Of a DNA stretch of 52,925 nt, positions 1 through 7,191 are shown piece after piece. Numbering within the stretch: position 1 is the first letter of the stretch; each line of letters starts with the position of its first letter. This DNA comes from JAHFPN01 sp036559465. GTDB taxonomy: Bacteria > Pseudomonadota > Alphaproteobacteria > Rhizobiales > Xanthobacteraceae. A program made the translations under genes and the position numbers. The DNA lies in the NCBI GenBank assembly GCA_036559465.1, contig DATBTC010000079.1:1-52925 (forward strand), in the 5' to 3' direction. The notes beneath the pieces are model-generated. The model had not been told where the DNA came from. It was given only the letters and a program-made list of their open reading frames with translations, and did no database searches.

Positions 1-418
1 GAGCAAGCCATTGAATCGCGCGGGATATCTGGTTCAAAAAATCAGCGATCAGGGATCAGATCGGTGAAATTCCCTGTAATTGGCCACTTATCAGGGAATT
101 CGGCCGGTGAGACCAGTTCGCAGCAGACTGCTTCCTCCAGCGGCGAGTCAGAAGCGAACTCATCGCATTGTGCTTCGCGAAGCTGAATGTGTTGCGACAG
201 TTCGAGAGGAGCGATCGAGTTGTGCTGCCCCCTTTCGATGAGCTTTCTCGATGCATCAACGTGCGCATTGATGCACATGGCGCAGCCAGGCGGAGCAACT
301 TTTCCTGAGGGTACGACTGAGGGCACGATACATTTCGACGCAGAGCATAAGTGAGACAGTTCAATGGGTTACGCGTGCAGTGGGGTTCCAGCCCTGGGCA
401 CCATTTACTACCGGTCGC
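1..418. other. Gene-free edge region, probably decayed sequence
   Basis: No convincing gene lies here. Two overlapping minus-strand frames of about 100 codons (42-326 and 56-364) are open, but both are rich in Ser, Arg and Cys, lack a recognisable domain apart from an isolated CxxCxxH near the start of one, and have no good ribosome binding site. Base composition is visibly less GC-rich than the neighbouring genes. The stretch near 40-105 has the look of the repetitive intergenic remnants common in rhizobial genomes, with repeated GATCAG words and a 9-bp inverted repeat. It is probably the eroded end of an inserted element or a former gene; this is inference. Confidence 0.4.
68..100. repeat. 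Inverted repeat, 9-bp arms
   Basis: The arms AATTCCCTG (68-76) and CAGGGAATT (92-100) are perfect reverse complements around a 15-base spacer that itself contains TGGCCA. It has no T-run and lies over 300 bases past the glycosyltransferase stop, so a terminator role is unlikely. It may be the end or core of a decayed repeat element. Confidence 0.5.
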
Positions 419-1510
419 TTAGCGGTCGGATTTTCCGCCCCTCATAAGACGACGCCCGAGCGAGGTGGCCGCGATCAGCCTACGCGGCTGCCGATAGGCT
501 AGGCGGAGGAAGCGACCGATACCGAGCTCGAGCCTACATTCCTTGAGCCCCCATCGATGAATCGACGGCCAGCTTTCCCCAAGCCGGGCGGGAAGGTCGA
601 TCGTTCCGCTCTGCTCTAAGTTGGCGATGAAGTCGGTGATCAGTCGTCGCCGCTCCGCTAGGACGAGAGGACCGAGGTCAAGAAACCAGTCCATGTCGGG
701 TGCCTTGACTGCGACGCGCCCGAGCGTGACTGCGAGCATCTTTCGTACGTCGTCGGAATTCTCCGCGGCGTCCAGGGCGGCCGCCAGCATTCGCGTCCAG
801 GCATCGATCCAGGTCCGGTAACGGAAATCGGGACTCCATTTCCGCTTGCTCATCGTCACCATGCCGGGGTGAAGACGCTTCATGTAAAGCGGCCGGGGAA
901 TGTGATGGATGATTGCGAGGCGGCGGGCCCTCATCACCCAGATCACGTCCTCAAGCGCGCTTTGCGATTGATCCACGCGCAAATCGCTGATCTTTCCCAT
1001 GAGTTCCGTCCGGCGAAGGCCGTCGAACGCGATCCATGGGCACCAATCCAGGCTCGCGATCATCTTCTCTGCCGGGCTGCCGATCGGCAGGGGTTCCGAT
1101 TGGATCCAATCTCGGGCGCCAAACCACTGGATGTCGGGATATACGAGGTGGACTTCGGGATGACGGTCGGCATGAGCGAGCAGGGTTTCGTAGCAGTCCG
1201 GAACAACTTGATCGTCCTGCGCTAGATAGGCGAAAAACTCGGTATCGGCCTGGTGTGTAAGCCAGTTGATATTGCCGGCCCAGCCGAGCTGCTCGTTCTG
1301 GACTACGACGCGGAAGCGCGGATCGCGCTCGAACGGGCGGCATGCGGCTGCCGAGCGTTCGTCGCCGCCGTCCACCGAGATTATGACCTTGAAATCCCCG
1401 AAGGTCTGCGCCTCGAGCGAGCGCAAGGCATCGGCGACGAGCTTCTCGCCACGGAAAACCGGAATGCCGATCGTGATGCGAGGGATTCGGCTCAAACGGC
1501 AACCCTTCAA
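419..1510 (-). CDS. Family 2 glycosyltransferase
   Basis: A GT-A fold sugar transferase that would move a sugar from a nucleotide-sugar donor to a glycan or lipid-linked acceptor. The N-terminus carries the typical GT2 strand ITIGIPVF (about 13-19), a VDGG turn (46-49) and the metal-binding DD at 99-100 (AQDDQ). An ED pair at 187-188 fits the position of the catalytic base. No membrane segment is obvious, so it probably acts at the cytoplasmic face. The start is TTG in both candidate positions: the one at 1510 overlaps the upstream oxidoreductase stop as TTGA, and a second TTG five codons later has an AAGGG ribosome binding site. The acceptor and sugar cannot be told from sequence. Confidence 0.8.
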   Translation of the reverse strand: MKGCRLSRIPRITIGIPVFRGEKLVADALRSLEAQTFGDFKVIISVDGGDERSAAACRPFERDPRFRVVVQNEQLGWAGNINWLTHQADTEFFAYLAQDDQVVPDCYETLLAHADRHPEVHLVYPDIQWFGARDWIQSEPLPIGSPAEKMIASLDWCPWIAFDGLRRTELMGKISDLRVDQSQSALEDVIWVMRARRLAIIHHIPRPLYMKRLHPGMVTMSKRKWSPDFRYRTWIDAWTRMLAAALDAAENSDDVRKMLAVTLGRVAVKAPDMDWFLDLGPLVLAERRRLITDFIANLEQSGTIDLPARLGESWPSIHRWGLKECRLELGIGRFLRLAYRQPRRLIAATSLGRRLMRGGKSDR

Positions 1511-2724
1511 CTCGAAGTGAGAATACGGCCTACCACCTGCTCGGCAAAAAACGGAGCGGTCGTGTACTTGCCGGTATCGACCGAATGATAGCGGCCGTGG
1601 GAGGTAACGCCGATCTCGAACCGCTCGTGCAAGCCACTGTTGTGCTCGTCGATATCGACCGCTCCCCAGGCGAAGATGACACCGCCCTTAAGCTCGCTCG
1701 CTTCCGCGTTCTTGTTCGAAATTTCCGCAATTGCGGGAACGATCTCGGCGAGTCCGGCCTGGGTTCCCCCCCGGATTGCCGCAGCAGTCGTCTTATCGGG
1801 CGGAAGCCACGCCGGCGGGCTGATGCCGGTCGAGCGTCCGATGCACCCGGCAGGGTACCATGAGAGGAGGAAGTTTCCTTGGCCGTAGTTCACGATATCG
1901 CCGAACGGCCCGAGCACGATCGTGGCAGAGGGCAGAGCTTCCCCACGGCCAGGCGCGCTTACCCGGAGGAAATGCTTCACGCGCCAGAGCCAGGGCCGCT
2001 GCGGGACGATGCCGAACGAAGCATCGATCGTAAGCCGCCCGTCCCACAAGGCATTGACCACGTGATCATATTCCTCGCTGTCCTGCGTGCCTGCGGATTC
2101 GAACTCTACGGCGATGCGCGGATCGACCAACCTGACGCCGCGTATCGTGGTGCGTAAACGCAGGCTGATCTCAGGGATGGTACGGACATAGATGCGTAGG
2201 ATCGCGGCGAGCGCCTCGGGCTCAATGGCGATCTCGGGGGTTTGAAAGGCGGCGTGGACGCGGCCGGTATCGAAGGTGGCGGCGAGTTCGCCGCCCGACA
2301 ATTCCCGCACCGGCGCATGCACATCGCTTCCGAAATATTCGCAGGGTCGTCCCGTTGCGTACTCGTTGGCGATCTGTCGGCATGCCTTCAAATGGGCGCG
2401 CACTTCGTCGATCGTCGACATGCTATTCGCGTGCACGAGGTAGTGGAACTGTGATGAGACGGGGACCTCGTCGATCTTGGAGCCGATCCAGCGGCGCAAG
2501 AGTGGCGCGAATGACAACGCGCCACGAATCATCGCGCGCGCGGTCCGCCGCGACCGATCGTTTCCATAGACGAAACCTAAGTGGATCTTGCCTTCGCTCT
2601 GCGCCGACGCCTGGGTGACGCAGTCGGCGTTCTTGTCGAACAGATCGACACTTACTCCGCGGGCCGCCAGCTCTAAGGCGACGCAGACGCCTTGGAGCCC
2701 GGCACCAAGCACCGCAACGCGCAT
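1507..2724 (-). CDS. FAD-dependent oxidoreductase (DAO-like)
   Basis: A flavoprotein of the D-amino-acid oxidase/glycine oxidase superfamily. The N-terminal Rossmann motif is VLGAGLQGV (about 5-13, GxGxxG), followed by the acidic end of strand 2 (DLFDKN), and the C-terminus has the usual FAD-closing segment with a Gly-Lys-Tyr. Length (405 residues) is normal. It is the first gene of a two-gene minus-strand operon and its TGA overlaps the TTG start of the glycosyltransferase. The pairing suggests it oxidises a sugar or amino-sugar precursor for a surface glycan, but this is inference; the substrate is unknown. ATG start at 2724. Confidence 0.7.
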   Translation of the reverse strand: MRVAVLGAGLQGVCVALELAARGVSVDLFDKNADCVTQASAQSEGKIHLGFVYGNDRSRRTARAMIRGALSFAPLLRRWIGSKIDEVPVSSQFHYLVHANSMSTIDEVRAHLKACRQIANEYATGRPCEYFGSDVHAPVRELSGGELAATFDTGRVHAAFQTPEIAIEPEALAAILRIYVRTIPEISLRLRTTIRGVRLVDPRIAVEFESAGTQDSEEYDHVVNALWDGRLTIDASFGIVPQRPWLWRVKHFLRVSAPGRGEALPSATIVLGPFGDIVNYGQGNFLLSWYPAGCIGRSTGISPPAWLPPDKTTAAAIRGGTQAGLAEIVPAIAEISNKNAEASELKGGVIFAWGAVDIDEHNSGLHERFEIGVTSHGRYHSVDTGKYTTAPFFAEQVVGRILTSS

Positions 2725-2797
2725 CTGACGCTTCCGAGAGTTACGGGAACAATCGACGTATCATGAATCCTATATTTCGGCAGTATGCCCAAGTGGA

Positions 2798-2821
2798 GGG
2801 CCGCTGCCGGAGCAGCGGCCC
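2798..2821 (-). terminator. Strong hairpin downstream of the CHAP-like gene
   Basis: GGGCCGCTGC (2798-2807) and GCAGCGGCCC (2812-2821) pair perfectly over 10 bp around the tetraloop CGGA. It lies 14 bases past the stop of the minus-strand gene at 2836. There is no T-run after the stem on the minus strand, so it is either a Rho-assisted terminator or an mRNA 3'-end stabiliser. Confidence 0.5.
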
Positions 2822-2835
2822 CCTTCGGTAAAATT

Positions 2836-3324
2836 TCAGCTCGGCCAGACGTAGGCGATGACGCGATTGCGGGAATAGGTTCCCTCGCCGACGCGCCGGC
2901 CATGATTGCCGGAGATGATGATCGGATTGCCGCGGGCGTCGATGCCCTTGACGATACCGACGTGGCCACCGCGCTTGCCGCGCGACAGCACGGCGATGGC
3001 GCCGACCTGCGGGCCGGAGAGCCGTCGGCCGTAGTTGGCGAATGAGCGCGCCATGCTCGAATTACTGCTCTTCATCCCACTCTGGCCGAGCACGAGGTTC
3101 AGGAAATCCGCGCACCAGAGCGAGTTCTTGCGTGTCGGATTGGTGCCCTTGTAGCCCTCGGCGATGGCGAGCCAGCTCGGCGCGCCAAAGGTGGCGCCAA
3201 TGGTAGAAACGCCGATGCCGGTACGCTCTGGAGCGAAGTCGCTCGGGGAGGCGAGAGCAGGCGCTTGAAGAGCGAGGGTTGAGAGCAGGAGAACGGAACT
3301 TACGCGTACGAACTTGCCGATCAT
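2836..3324 (-). CDS. Secreted CHAP/NlpC-P60-like hydrolase (TIGR02594 type)
   Basis: A 162-residue exported protein with a signal peptide (hydrophobic 8-22, likely cut after ALAS at about 26). The mature part has the layout of a small cysteine amidase/peptidase: Cys71 in SLWCADF, His121 in GGHVGIV and Asn140/His141 in ISGNHGRR. These match the Cys-His-polar triad of CHAP/NlpC-type enzymes and of the TIGR02594 family. The expected role is cleavage of peptidoglycan stem peptides in the periplasm, or of a related peptide bond. It is a single gene, with a GC hairpin before its start (3353-3378) and another after its stop. The substrate is inferred from the fold only. Confidence 0.7.
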   Translation of the reverse strand: MIGKFVRVSSVLLLSTLALQAPALASPSDFAPERTGIGVSTIGATFGAPSWLAIAEGYKGTNPTRKNSLWCADFLNLVLGQSGMKSSNSSMARSFANYGRRLSGPQVGAIAVLSRGKRGGHVGIVKGIDARGNPIIISGNHGRRVGEGTYSRNRVIAYVWPS

Positions 3325-3352
3325 GTCGGCTCCTTCATGACTGTTGATACGA

Positions 3353-3378
3353 GTCGCGCGGCGGCGCTTCCGCGCGAC
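3353..3378. other. Leader hairpin, 9-bp stem
   Basis: GTCGCGCGG (3353-3361) and CCGCGCGAC (3370-3378) are perfect reverse complements with an 8-base loop. It sits 29 bases before the start of the minus-strand CHAP-like gene and would lie in its 5' leader if transcription starts further up. It could hinder or protect the leader; the function is unknown. Confidence 0.35.
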
Positions 3379-3417
3379 GGCGTCTCGATGTCGGGGCGAT
3401 GCGTTCTGAAGGTGGCG

Positions 3418-3434
3418 ACCAAGTCACGCTTGGT
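3418..3434. promoter_or_regulatory. Short palindrome in the divergent intergenic region
   Basis: ACCAAG (3418-3423) and CTTGGT (3429-3434) form an inverted repeat with a 5-base spacer, interleaved with GTCAC/GTGAC (3423-3427 and 3433-3437). It lies between the divergent CHAP-like and cytochrome c genes and could be an operator for either. No regulator is encoded next to it. Confidence 0.25.
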
Positions 3435-3548
3435 GACAGAACGTTGCGCGCGCAATGCAGGCCGCACTTGCGCCATAGACGCGACAAGATTCGCGCTGCT
3501 AAAATCCCGATCGTGAAATATTCCGCTGCAATTCCTAACGAGGCGGCA

Positions 3549-3932
3549 ATGCGCCGCACGCTGACGATCCTGTTCTTTTTGTCAGTGCATTCGGCCGCGG
3601 CGATCGCCGCCGATCCGGCCGCGGGCGAGCGCGTGTTCCGCAAGTGCCTCGCTTGCCACGCGGTCGGCGAGGGCGCGCAGCACAAGGTCGGGCCGATCCT
3701 GAACGGACTGATCGGCCGGCATGCGGGCAGTTATCCCGGCTACAACTACACCGACGCCAACAAGAATTCGAAGTTCGTGTGGGACGAGCCAACGCTCGCC
3801 AAGTATCTGAAGAACCCCAAGGCCGCGATCCCGGGCACCAAGATGGAATTCGCCGGCCTGCCGCGCGAGCATGAGATCGCCGACGTGATCGCGTTTCTCA
3901 AGCAATTCGGCGCCGACGGAAAGAAGCAGTAG
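3549..3932 (+). CDS. Class I c-type cytochrome
   Basis: A periplasmic monoheme cytochrome c of 127 residues. It has a signal peptide (about 1-21, ending AIAA), the heme attachment site CLACH (Cys33, Cys36, His37) and an axial Met99 in GTKME, with the GPxLNGLIGR segment typical of cytochrome c2/c550-like proteins. An upstream in-frame ATG would add 50 residues with no signal peptide; the ATG at 3549 was chosen because it places a classic export signal at the N-terminus. It would shuttle electrons between the bc1 complex or a dehydrogenase and a terminal oxidase. The gene starts the plus-strand run, 44 bases before the hydantoinase, but no functional link is evident. Confidence 0.85.
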   Translation: MRRTLTILFFLSVHSAAAIAADPAAGERVFRKCLACHAVGEGAQHKVGPILNGLIGRHAGSYPGYNYTDANKNSKFVWDEPTLAKYLKNPKAAIPGTKMEFAGLPREHEIADVIAFLKQFGADGKKQ

Positions 3933-3976
3933 AGTCCGGTCTATGCCGAGCGCGTGGACGCTGACCTGGTAGGGCA

Positions 3977-5431
3977 ATGCCGAAGTTCGACGTCCTGATC
4001 AAGAACGGAACGGCTGTCACGGAGAACGGGGCCGTCCGTTGCGATGTGGGTATCAAGGACAGCCGCATCGCCGTACTCGGCGACAATCTCGGCGAGGCCG
4101 CGGAGACGATCGACGCCACGGGCTTGCTCGTGCTGCCCGGCGGCATTGACAGCCATGTGCATATCGCGCAGGCGAGCGCACCCGGCATCGTGATGGCGGA
4201 CAATTTCGAATCCGCCACGCGCTCGGCCGCGTTCGGCGGCAACACGCTGGTGATGCCGTTCTGCATGCAGGAAAAGGGCAAGGGGCTTCGTCAAGCGCTG
4301 AAGGAATATCACGCCAAGGCCGCGGGCCAGTGCTACGTCGACACCAGCTTTCATCTGGTGATCTCGGACCCGAGCGAGAACGTGCTCGGGCAGGAGCTAC
4401 CGGCGTTGGTGGCCGACGGTTACACCTCGTTCAAGATTTTCATGACCTACGAGACGCTGAAGCTGAACGACCGCGAAATTCTCGAAGTGCTTTCGGTGGC
4501 GCGCGAGACCGGCGCGCTCGTCATGGTGCACGCGGAAAACGACGACGCGATCCGGTTCCTGACCGAGCGCCTGGAGCGCGCGGGAAAAACCAAACCGGCC
4601 GCGCACGCGTTGTCGCGGCCGATCGTGGTCGAGCGCGAGGCCACGCATCGGGCCATTTCGCTTGCCGAGCTGATCGACGTGCCGGTGATGATCGTGCACG
4701 TGTCGAACCGCCAATCCATGGAAGAGATCGCGCGCGCGCAGGGGCGCGGCCTCAAGGTCTATGGCGAGACCTGCCCACAATATCTGCTGCTCACCGAAAA
4801 GGATCTCGAGGGCCAGGACATGGAGGGCGCTAAGCACGTCTGCAGCCCGCCGCCGCGCGACTCCGCGAGCCAGCAGGCGTGTTGGGAGGGGCTGGAGCAG
4901 GGCATCTTTGCCGTGTTCTCCTCGGACCATTGCCCGTTCCGCTACGAGGACACCGCCGGCAAGCTGCACCCGCGCGGGCGGCAGAGCTTCCGCTTCGTGC
5001 CGAACGGAATTCCCGGCGTCGAGACGCGGCTGCCGATCCTGTTCTCCGAAGGCGTGAAGCAGGGGCGCATCTCGCTCGAGCGCTTCGTGGAGCTTACGTC
5101 CACCAATCACGCCAAGACTTATGGACTTTATCCTCGCAAGGGCACGATCGCGGTCGGCTCCGATGCCGACATCGCGCTGTGGGACCCGGAGAGGCGCGTG
5201 ACGATCTCGCGCGCAGTGCTGCACGACGCCTGCGATTACACGCCCTATGAGGGCCGTGAGGTGACCGGCTGGCCGGTGCTCACCATGGTGCGCGGGCGCG
5301 TCGTGGTGCGCGACGGCAAGCTCGTGGGTGCGAAGGGCTTCGGCGCGCACTTGGCGCGCGAGCGTTCACCCTTCGCCGCGCCGCTCGGGCGGCTCGTCAC
5401 CGAGTTCGAGCCGGCGGGGCGGCCCACCTAA
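3977..5431 (+). CDS. Dihydropyrimidinase / D-hydantoinase
   Basis: A cyclic amidohydrolase that opens dihydropyrimidine or hydantoin rings to N-carbamoyl amino acids. The full binuclear metal site of the family is present: His60 and His62 (IDSHVH), Lys153 (SFKIF, the carboxylated bridging lysine), His185, His241 and Asp317 (SSDHCP). Length (484) matches dihydropyrimidinases (about 460-490). A purine-rich GGTAGGG stretch precedes the ATG. The next gene (catI) follows after 57 bases. Neither beta-ureidopropionase nor dihydropyrimidine dehydrogenase is nearby. The true substrate (dihydrouracil or another cyclic amide) is open; a dihydroorotase role is less likely from length and the active-site segments. 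Confidence 0.85.
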   Translation: MPKFDVLIKNGTAVTENGAVRCDVGIKDSRIAVLGDNLGEAAETIDATGLLVLPGGIDSHVHIAQASAPGIVMADNFESATRSAAFGGNTLVMPFCMQEKGKGLRQALKEYHAKAAGQCYVDTSFHLVISDPSENVLGQELPALVADGYTSFKIFMTYETLKLNDREILEVLSVARETGALVMVHAENDDAIRFLTERLERAGKTKPAAHALSRPIVVEREATHRAISLAELIDVPVMIVHVSNRQSMEEIARAQGRGLKVYGETCPQYLLLTEKDLEGQDMEGAKHVCSPPPRDSASQQACWEGLEQGIFAVFSSDHCPFRYEDTAGKLHPRGRQSFRFVPNGIPGVETRLPILFSEGVKQGRISLERFVELTSTNHAKTYGLYPRKGTIAVGSDADIALWDPERRVTISRAVLHDACDYTPYEGREVTGWPVLTMVRGRVVVRDGKLVGAKGFGAHLARERSPFAAPLGRLVTEFEPAGRPT

Positions 5432-5488
5432 GCAGCCCACTTTGCTTTGAAATTTTAGCGTGTTAGCCGAAGCGGGCTGGAGGGTTCG

Positions 5489-6337
5489 ATGGCGAAATTT
5501 CTTTCCCTCGCCGAAGCGGTCGAGGCCAACGTGAAGGACGGCGACACGATCGCCATGGAGGGCTTCACGCACCTCATCCCGTTCGCCGCCGGCCACGAGG
5601 TGATCCGCCAGAAGCGCAAGCGCCTCACGCTCATCCGCATGACGCCCGATCTGATCTACGACCAGCTCATCGGCATGGGCGCGGTCGACAAGCTCGTGTT
5701 CTCCTGGGTCGGCAACCCGGGCGTCGGCTCGCTGCATCGCTTCCGCGACGCCTACGAGCGCGGTTGGCCGCAGCCGATCGAGATCGAGGAACATTCGCAC
5801 GCGGCCATGGCCAATGCTTATGAGGCGGGCGCGGCCGGGCTGCCGTTCGCCACTTTCCGGGGCTATCGCGGCGCGGAGCTTCCGCGCGTGAACCCGAACA
5901 TCAAGAGCATTACCTGTCCGTTCACCGGCGAGAAGCTCGCTGCGGTGCCGGCGATTAAGCTCGATTGTGCGATCGTGCACGCGCAGCGCGCCGACCGGAA
6001 GGGCAACGTGATATTCGAGGGCATCGTCGGCGTGCAGAAGGAGGCGGTGCTTTGCGCCAAGCGCTCGATCGTCACGGTCGAGGAGATCGTGGATGATTTC
6101 GGCGCGCGTTCGCCGAACGCGGTGATCCTGCCGGGCTGGACGATTGGAGCGGTGGTCAAAGTGCCGGGCGGGGCGCATCCCTCTTATGCGCAGGGCTACT
6201 ACAAGCGCGACAATGCGTTCTACAAGAAATGGGATGCGATCTCGCGCGAGCGCGATAGTTTCCAGGCCTGGATCAACGAGAATGTGCTGAAGAAGGGGCC
6301 CGACGCCTTCGCGATCCATGCGAAACGGGCGGCGTGA
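5489..6337 (+). CDS. catI: 3-oxoadipate CoA-transferase, subunit A
   Basis: The alpha subunit of the enzyme that moves CoA from succinyl-CoA to 3-oxoadipate in the cytoplasm. It closely follows the pattern of Pseudomonas CatI (about 282 residues): LSLAEAVEANVKDGDT at the start, then GFTHLIP, SWVGNPGVGSLHRFRDA, NPNIKSITCPFTGE, HAQRADRKGNV and PGGAHPSYAQGYY. Length is 282. A GGAGGG ribosome binding site (5479-5484) stands four bases before the ATG. It is followed immediately by the B subunit, so the two chains are made together. The broader glutaconate CoA-transferase family is the alternative, but similarity to CatI along the whole length makes 3-oxoadipate the best guess. Confidence 0.85.
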   Translation: MAKFLSLAEAVEANVKDGDTIAMEGFTHLIPFAAGHEVIRQKRKRLTLIRMTPDLIYDQLIGMGAVDKLVFSWVGNPGVGSLHRFRDAYERGWPQPIEIEEHSHAAMANAYEAGAAGLPFATFRGYRGAELPRVNPNIKSITCPFTGEKLAAVPAIKLDCAIVHAQRADRKGNVIFEGIVGVQKEAVLCAKRSIVTVEEIVDDFGARSPNAVILPGWTIGAVVKVPGGAHPSYAQGYYKRDNAFYKKWDAISRERDSFQAWINENVLKKGPDAFAIHAKRAA

Positions 6338-6339
6338 GC

Positions 6340-7116
6340 ATGAGCGCCAATTATTCAAACACCGAAATGATGACGATCGCGGCCGCGCGCGCGCTGAAGG
6401 GCGACGACGTGTGCTTCGTCGGCATCGGCGCGCCGTCGGCGGCGTGCAACTTGGCTCGTCTTACGCACGCGCCGGATATTGTCTTGATCTACGAGTCCGG
6501 CACGCTCGAGACCAAGCCGAACGTCTTGCCGCTTTCCATCGGCGACGGGGAGCTCTCCGAAACTGCGCTCGTGACCGTGCCTGTGCCGGAGATGTTTCGC
6601 TATTGGCTGCAGGGCGGGCGCGTCACCACGGGCTTCCTCGGTGGCGCGCAGATCGACCGTTTCGCCAACCTCAACACCACCGTGGTCGGTCCCTACGAGA
6701 AGCCGACCGTGCGGCTGCCGGGCGGCGGCGGCGCGCCGGAGATCGCCACTTCCTGCGGGCGCATTTTCATCGTCATGGCGCAGTCCAAGCGCTCGTTCGT
6801 GGACAAGCTCGATTTCGTGACGTCGCTCGGCTTCGGCAAGGGCGGCGACGACCGTGCACAGCACGGCGTAAAGACCCAGGGCCCGACCATGATTTTCACC
6901 GATCTCTGCATCATGGAGCCGGACGCCAAGACCAAGGAACTCCATGTCGTGTCGCTGCATCCGGGCGTGGTGCGCGAGCAGGTGATCGAAGCGACGGGCT
7001 GGCCCGTTAAGTTTGCGGCGAAAGTCGTTGAGACGCCGCCGGCGACGGCGAAAGAGTTACAAGTGCTGCGCGATCTCTATGCGCGCACCAAGGCCGCCCA
7101 TGGCGAGGCGGCGTGA
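6340..7116 (+). CDS. catJ: 3-oxoadipate CoA-transferase, subunit B
   Basis: The beta subunit paired with catI. Segments typical of CatJ run through it: NTEMMTIAAARALK near the start, CFVGIGAPS, VLIYESGTLE, LPLSIGDGEL, EMFRYWLQGGR, GGAPEIA and SLHPGVVREQVIEATGWP. The Glu in the IYESG segment is the expected site of the gamma-glutamyl-CoA intermediate. The ATG at 6340 gives the N-terminus usual for the family; a GTG two codons earlier (6334) would overlap the catI stop as GTGA. Length is 258 residues. The reaction product, 3-oxoadipyl-CoA, is the substrate of the thiolase encoded 75 bases downstream. Confidence 0.85.
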   Translation: MSANYSNTEMMTIAAARALKGDDVCFVGIGAPSAACNLARLTHAPDIVLIYESGTLETKPNVLPLSIGDGELSETALVTVPVPEMFRYWLQGGRVTTGFLGGAQIDRFANLNTTVVGPYEKPTVRLPGGGGAPEIATSCGRIFIVMAQSKRSFVDKLDFVTSLGFGKGGDDRAQHGVKTQGPTMIFTDLCIMEPDAKTKELHVVSLHPGVVREQVIEATGWPVKFAAKVVETPPATAKELQVLRDLYARTKAAHGEAA

Positions 7117-7191
7117 ACCGCACTGCGGAATACGCACTCGTGTTCAAGACTAAGCGCGCGCGCTGGAATATGATGATCTCAGGAATCTGAC

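Noticed and set aside
42..364. Two overlapping minus-strand frames, one with a CxxCxxH resembling AhpD-type sites
   Set aside because: The match is a handful of residues at the N-terminus only; the remainder has no domain character, composition is atypical of coding DNA, and the frames have no good ribosome binding site.
375..405. tRNA 3'-end-like string ending GGGCACCA
   Set aside because: No pairing 5' acceptor strand, D-arm or anticodon arm can be built upstream, and the apparent T-stem does not pair.
4397..5350. Long minus-strand open frame opposite the hydantoinase (317 codons)
   Set aside because: Its product is His/Arg/Ala-rich without any family pattern; it is the GC-bias mirror of a well-supported gene.
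5434..5478. Inverted repeat AGCCCACTT/AAGCGGGCT between hydantoinase and catI
   Set aside because: One wobble pair and a 27-base loop without a T-run make it too weak for a terminator call.
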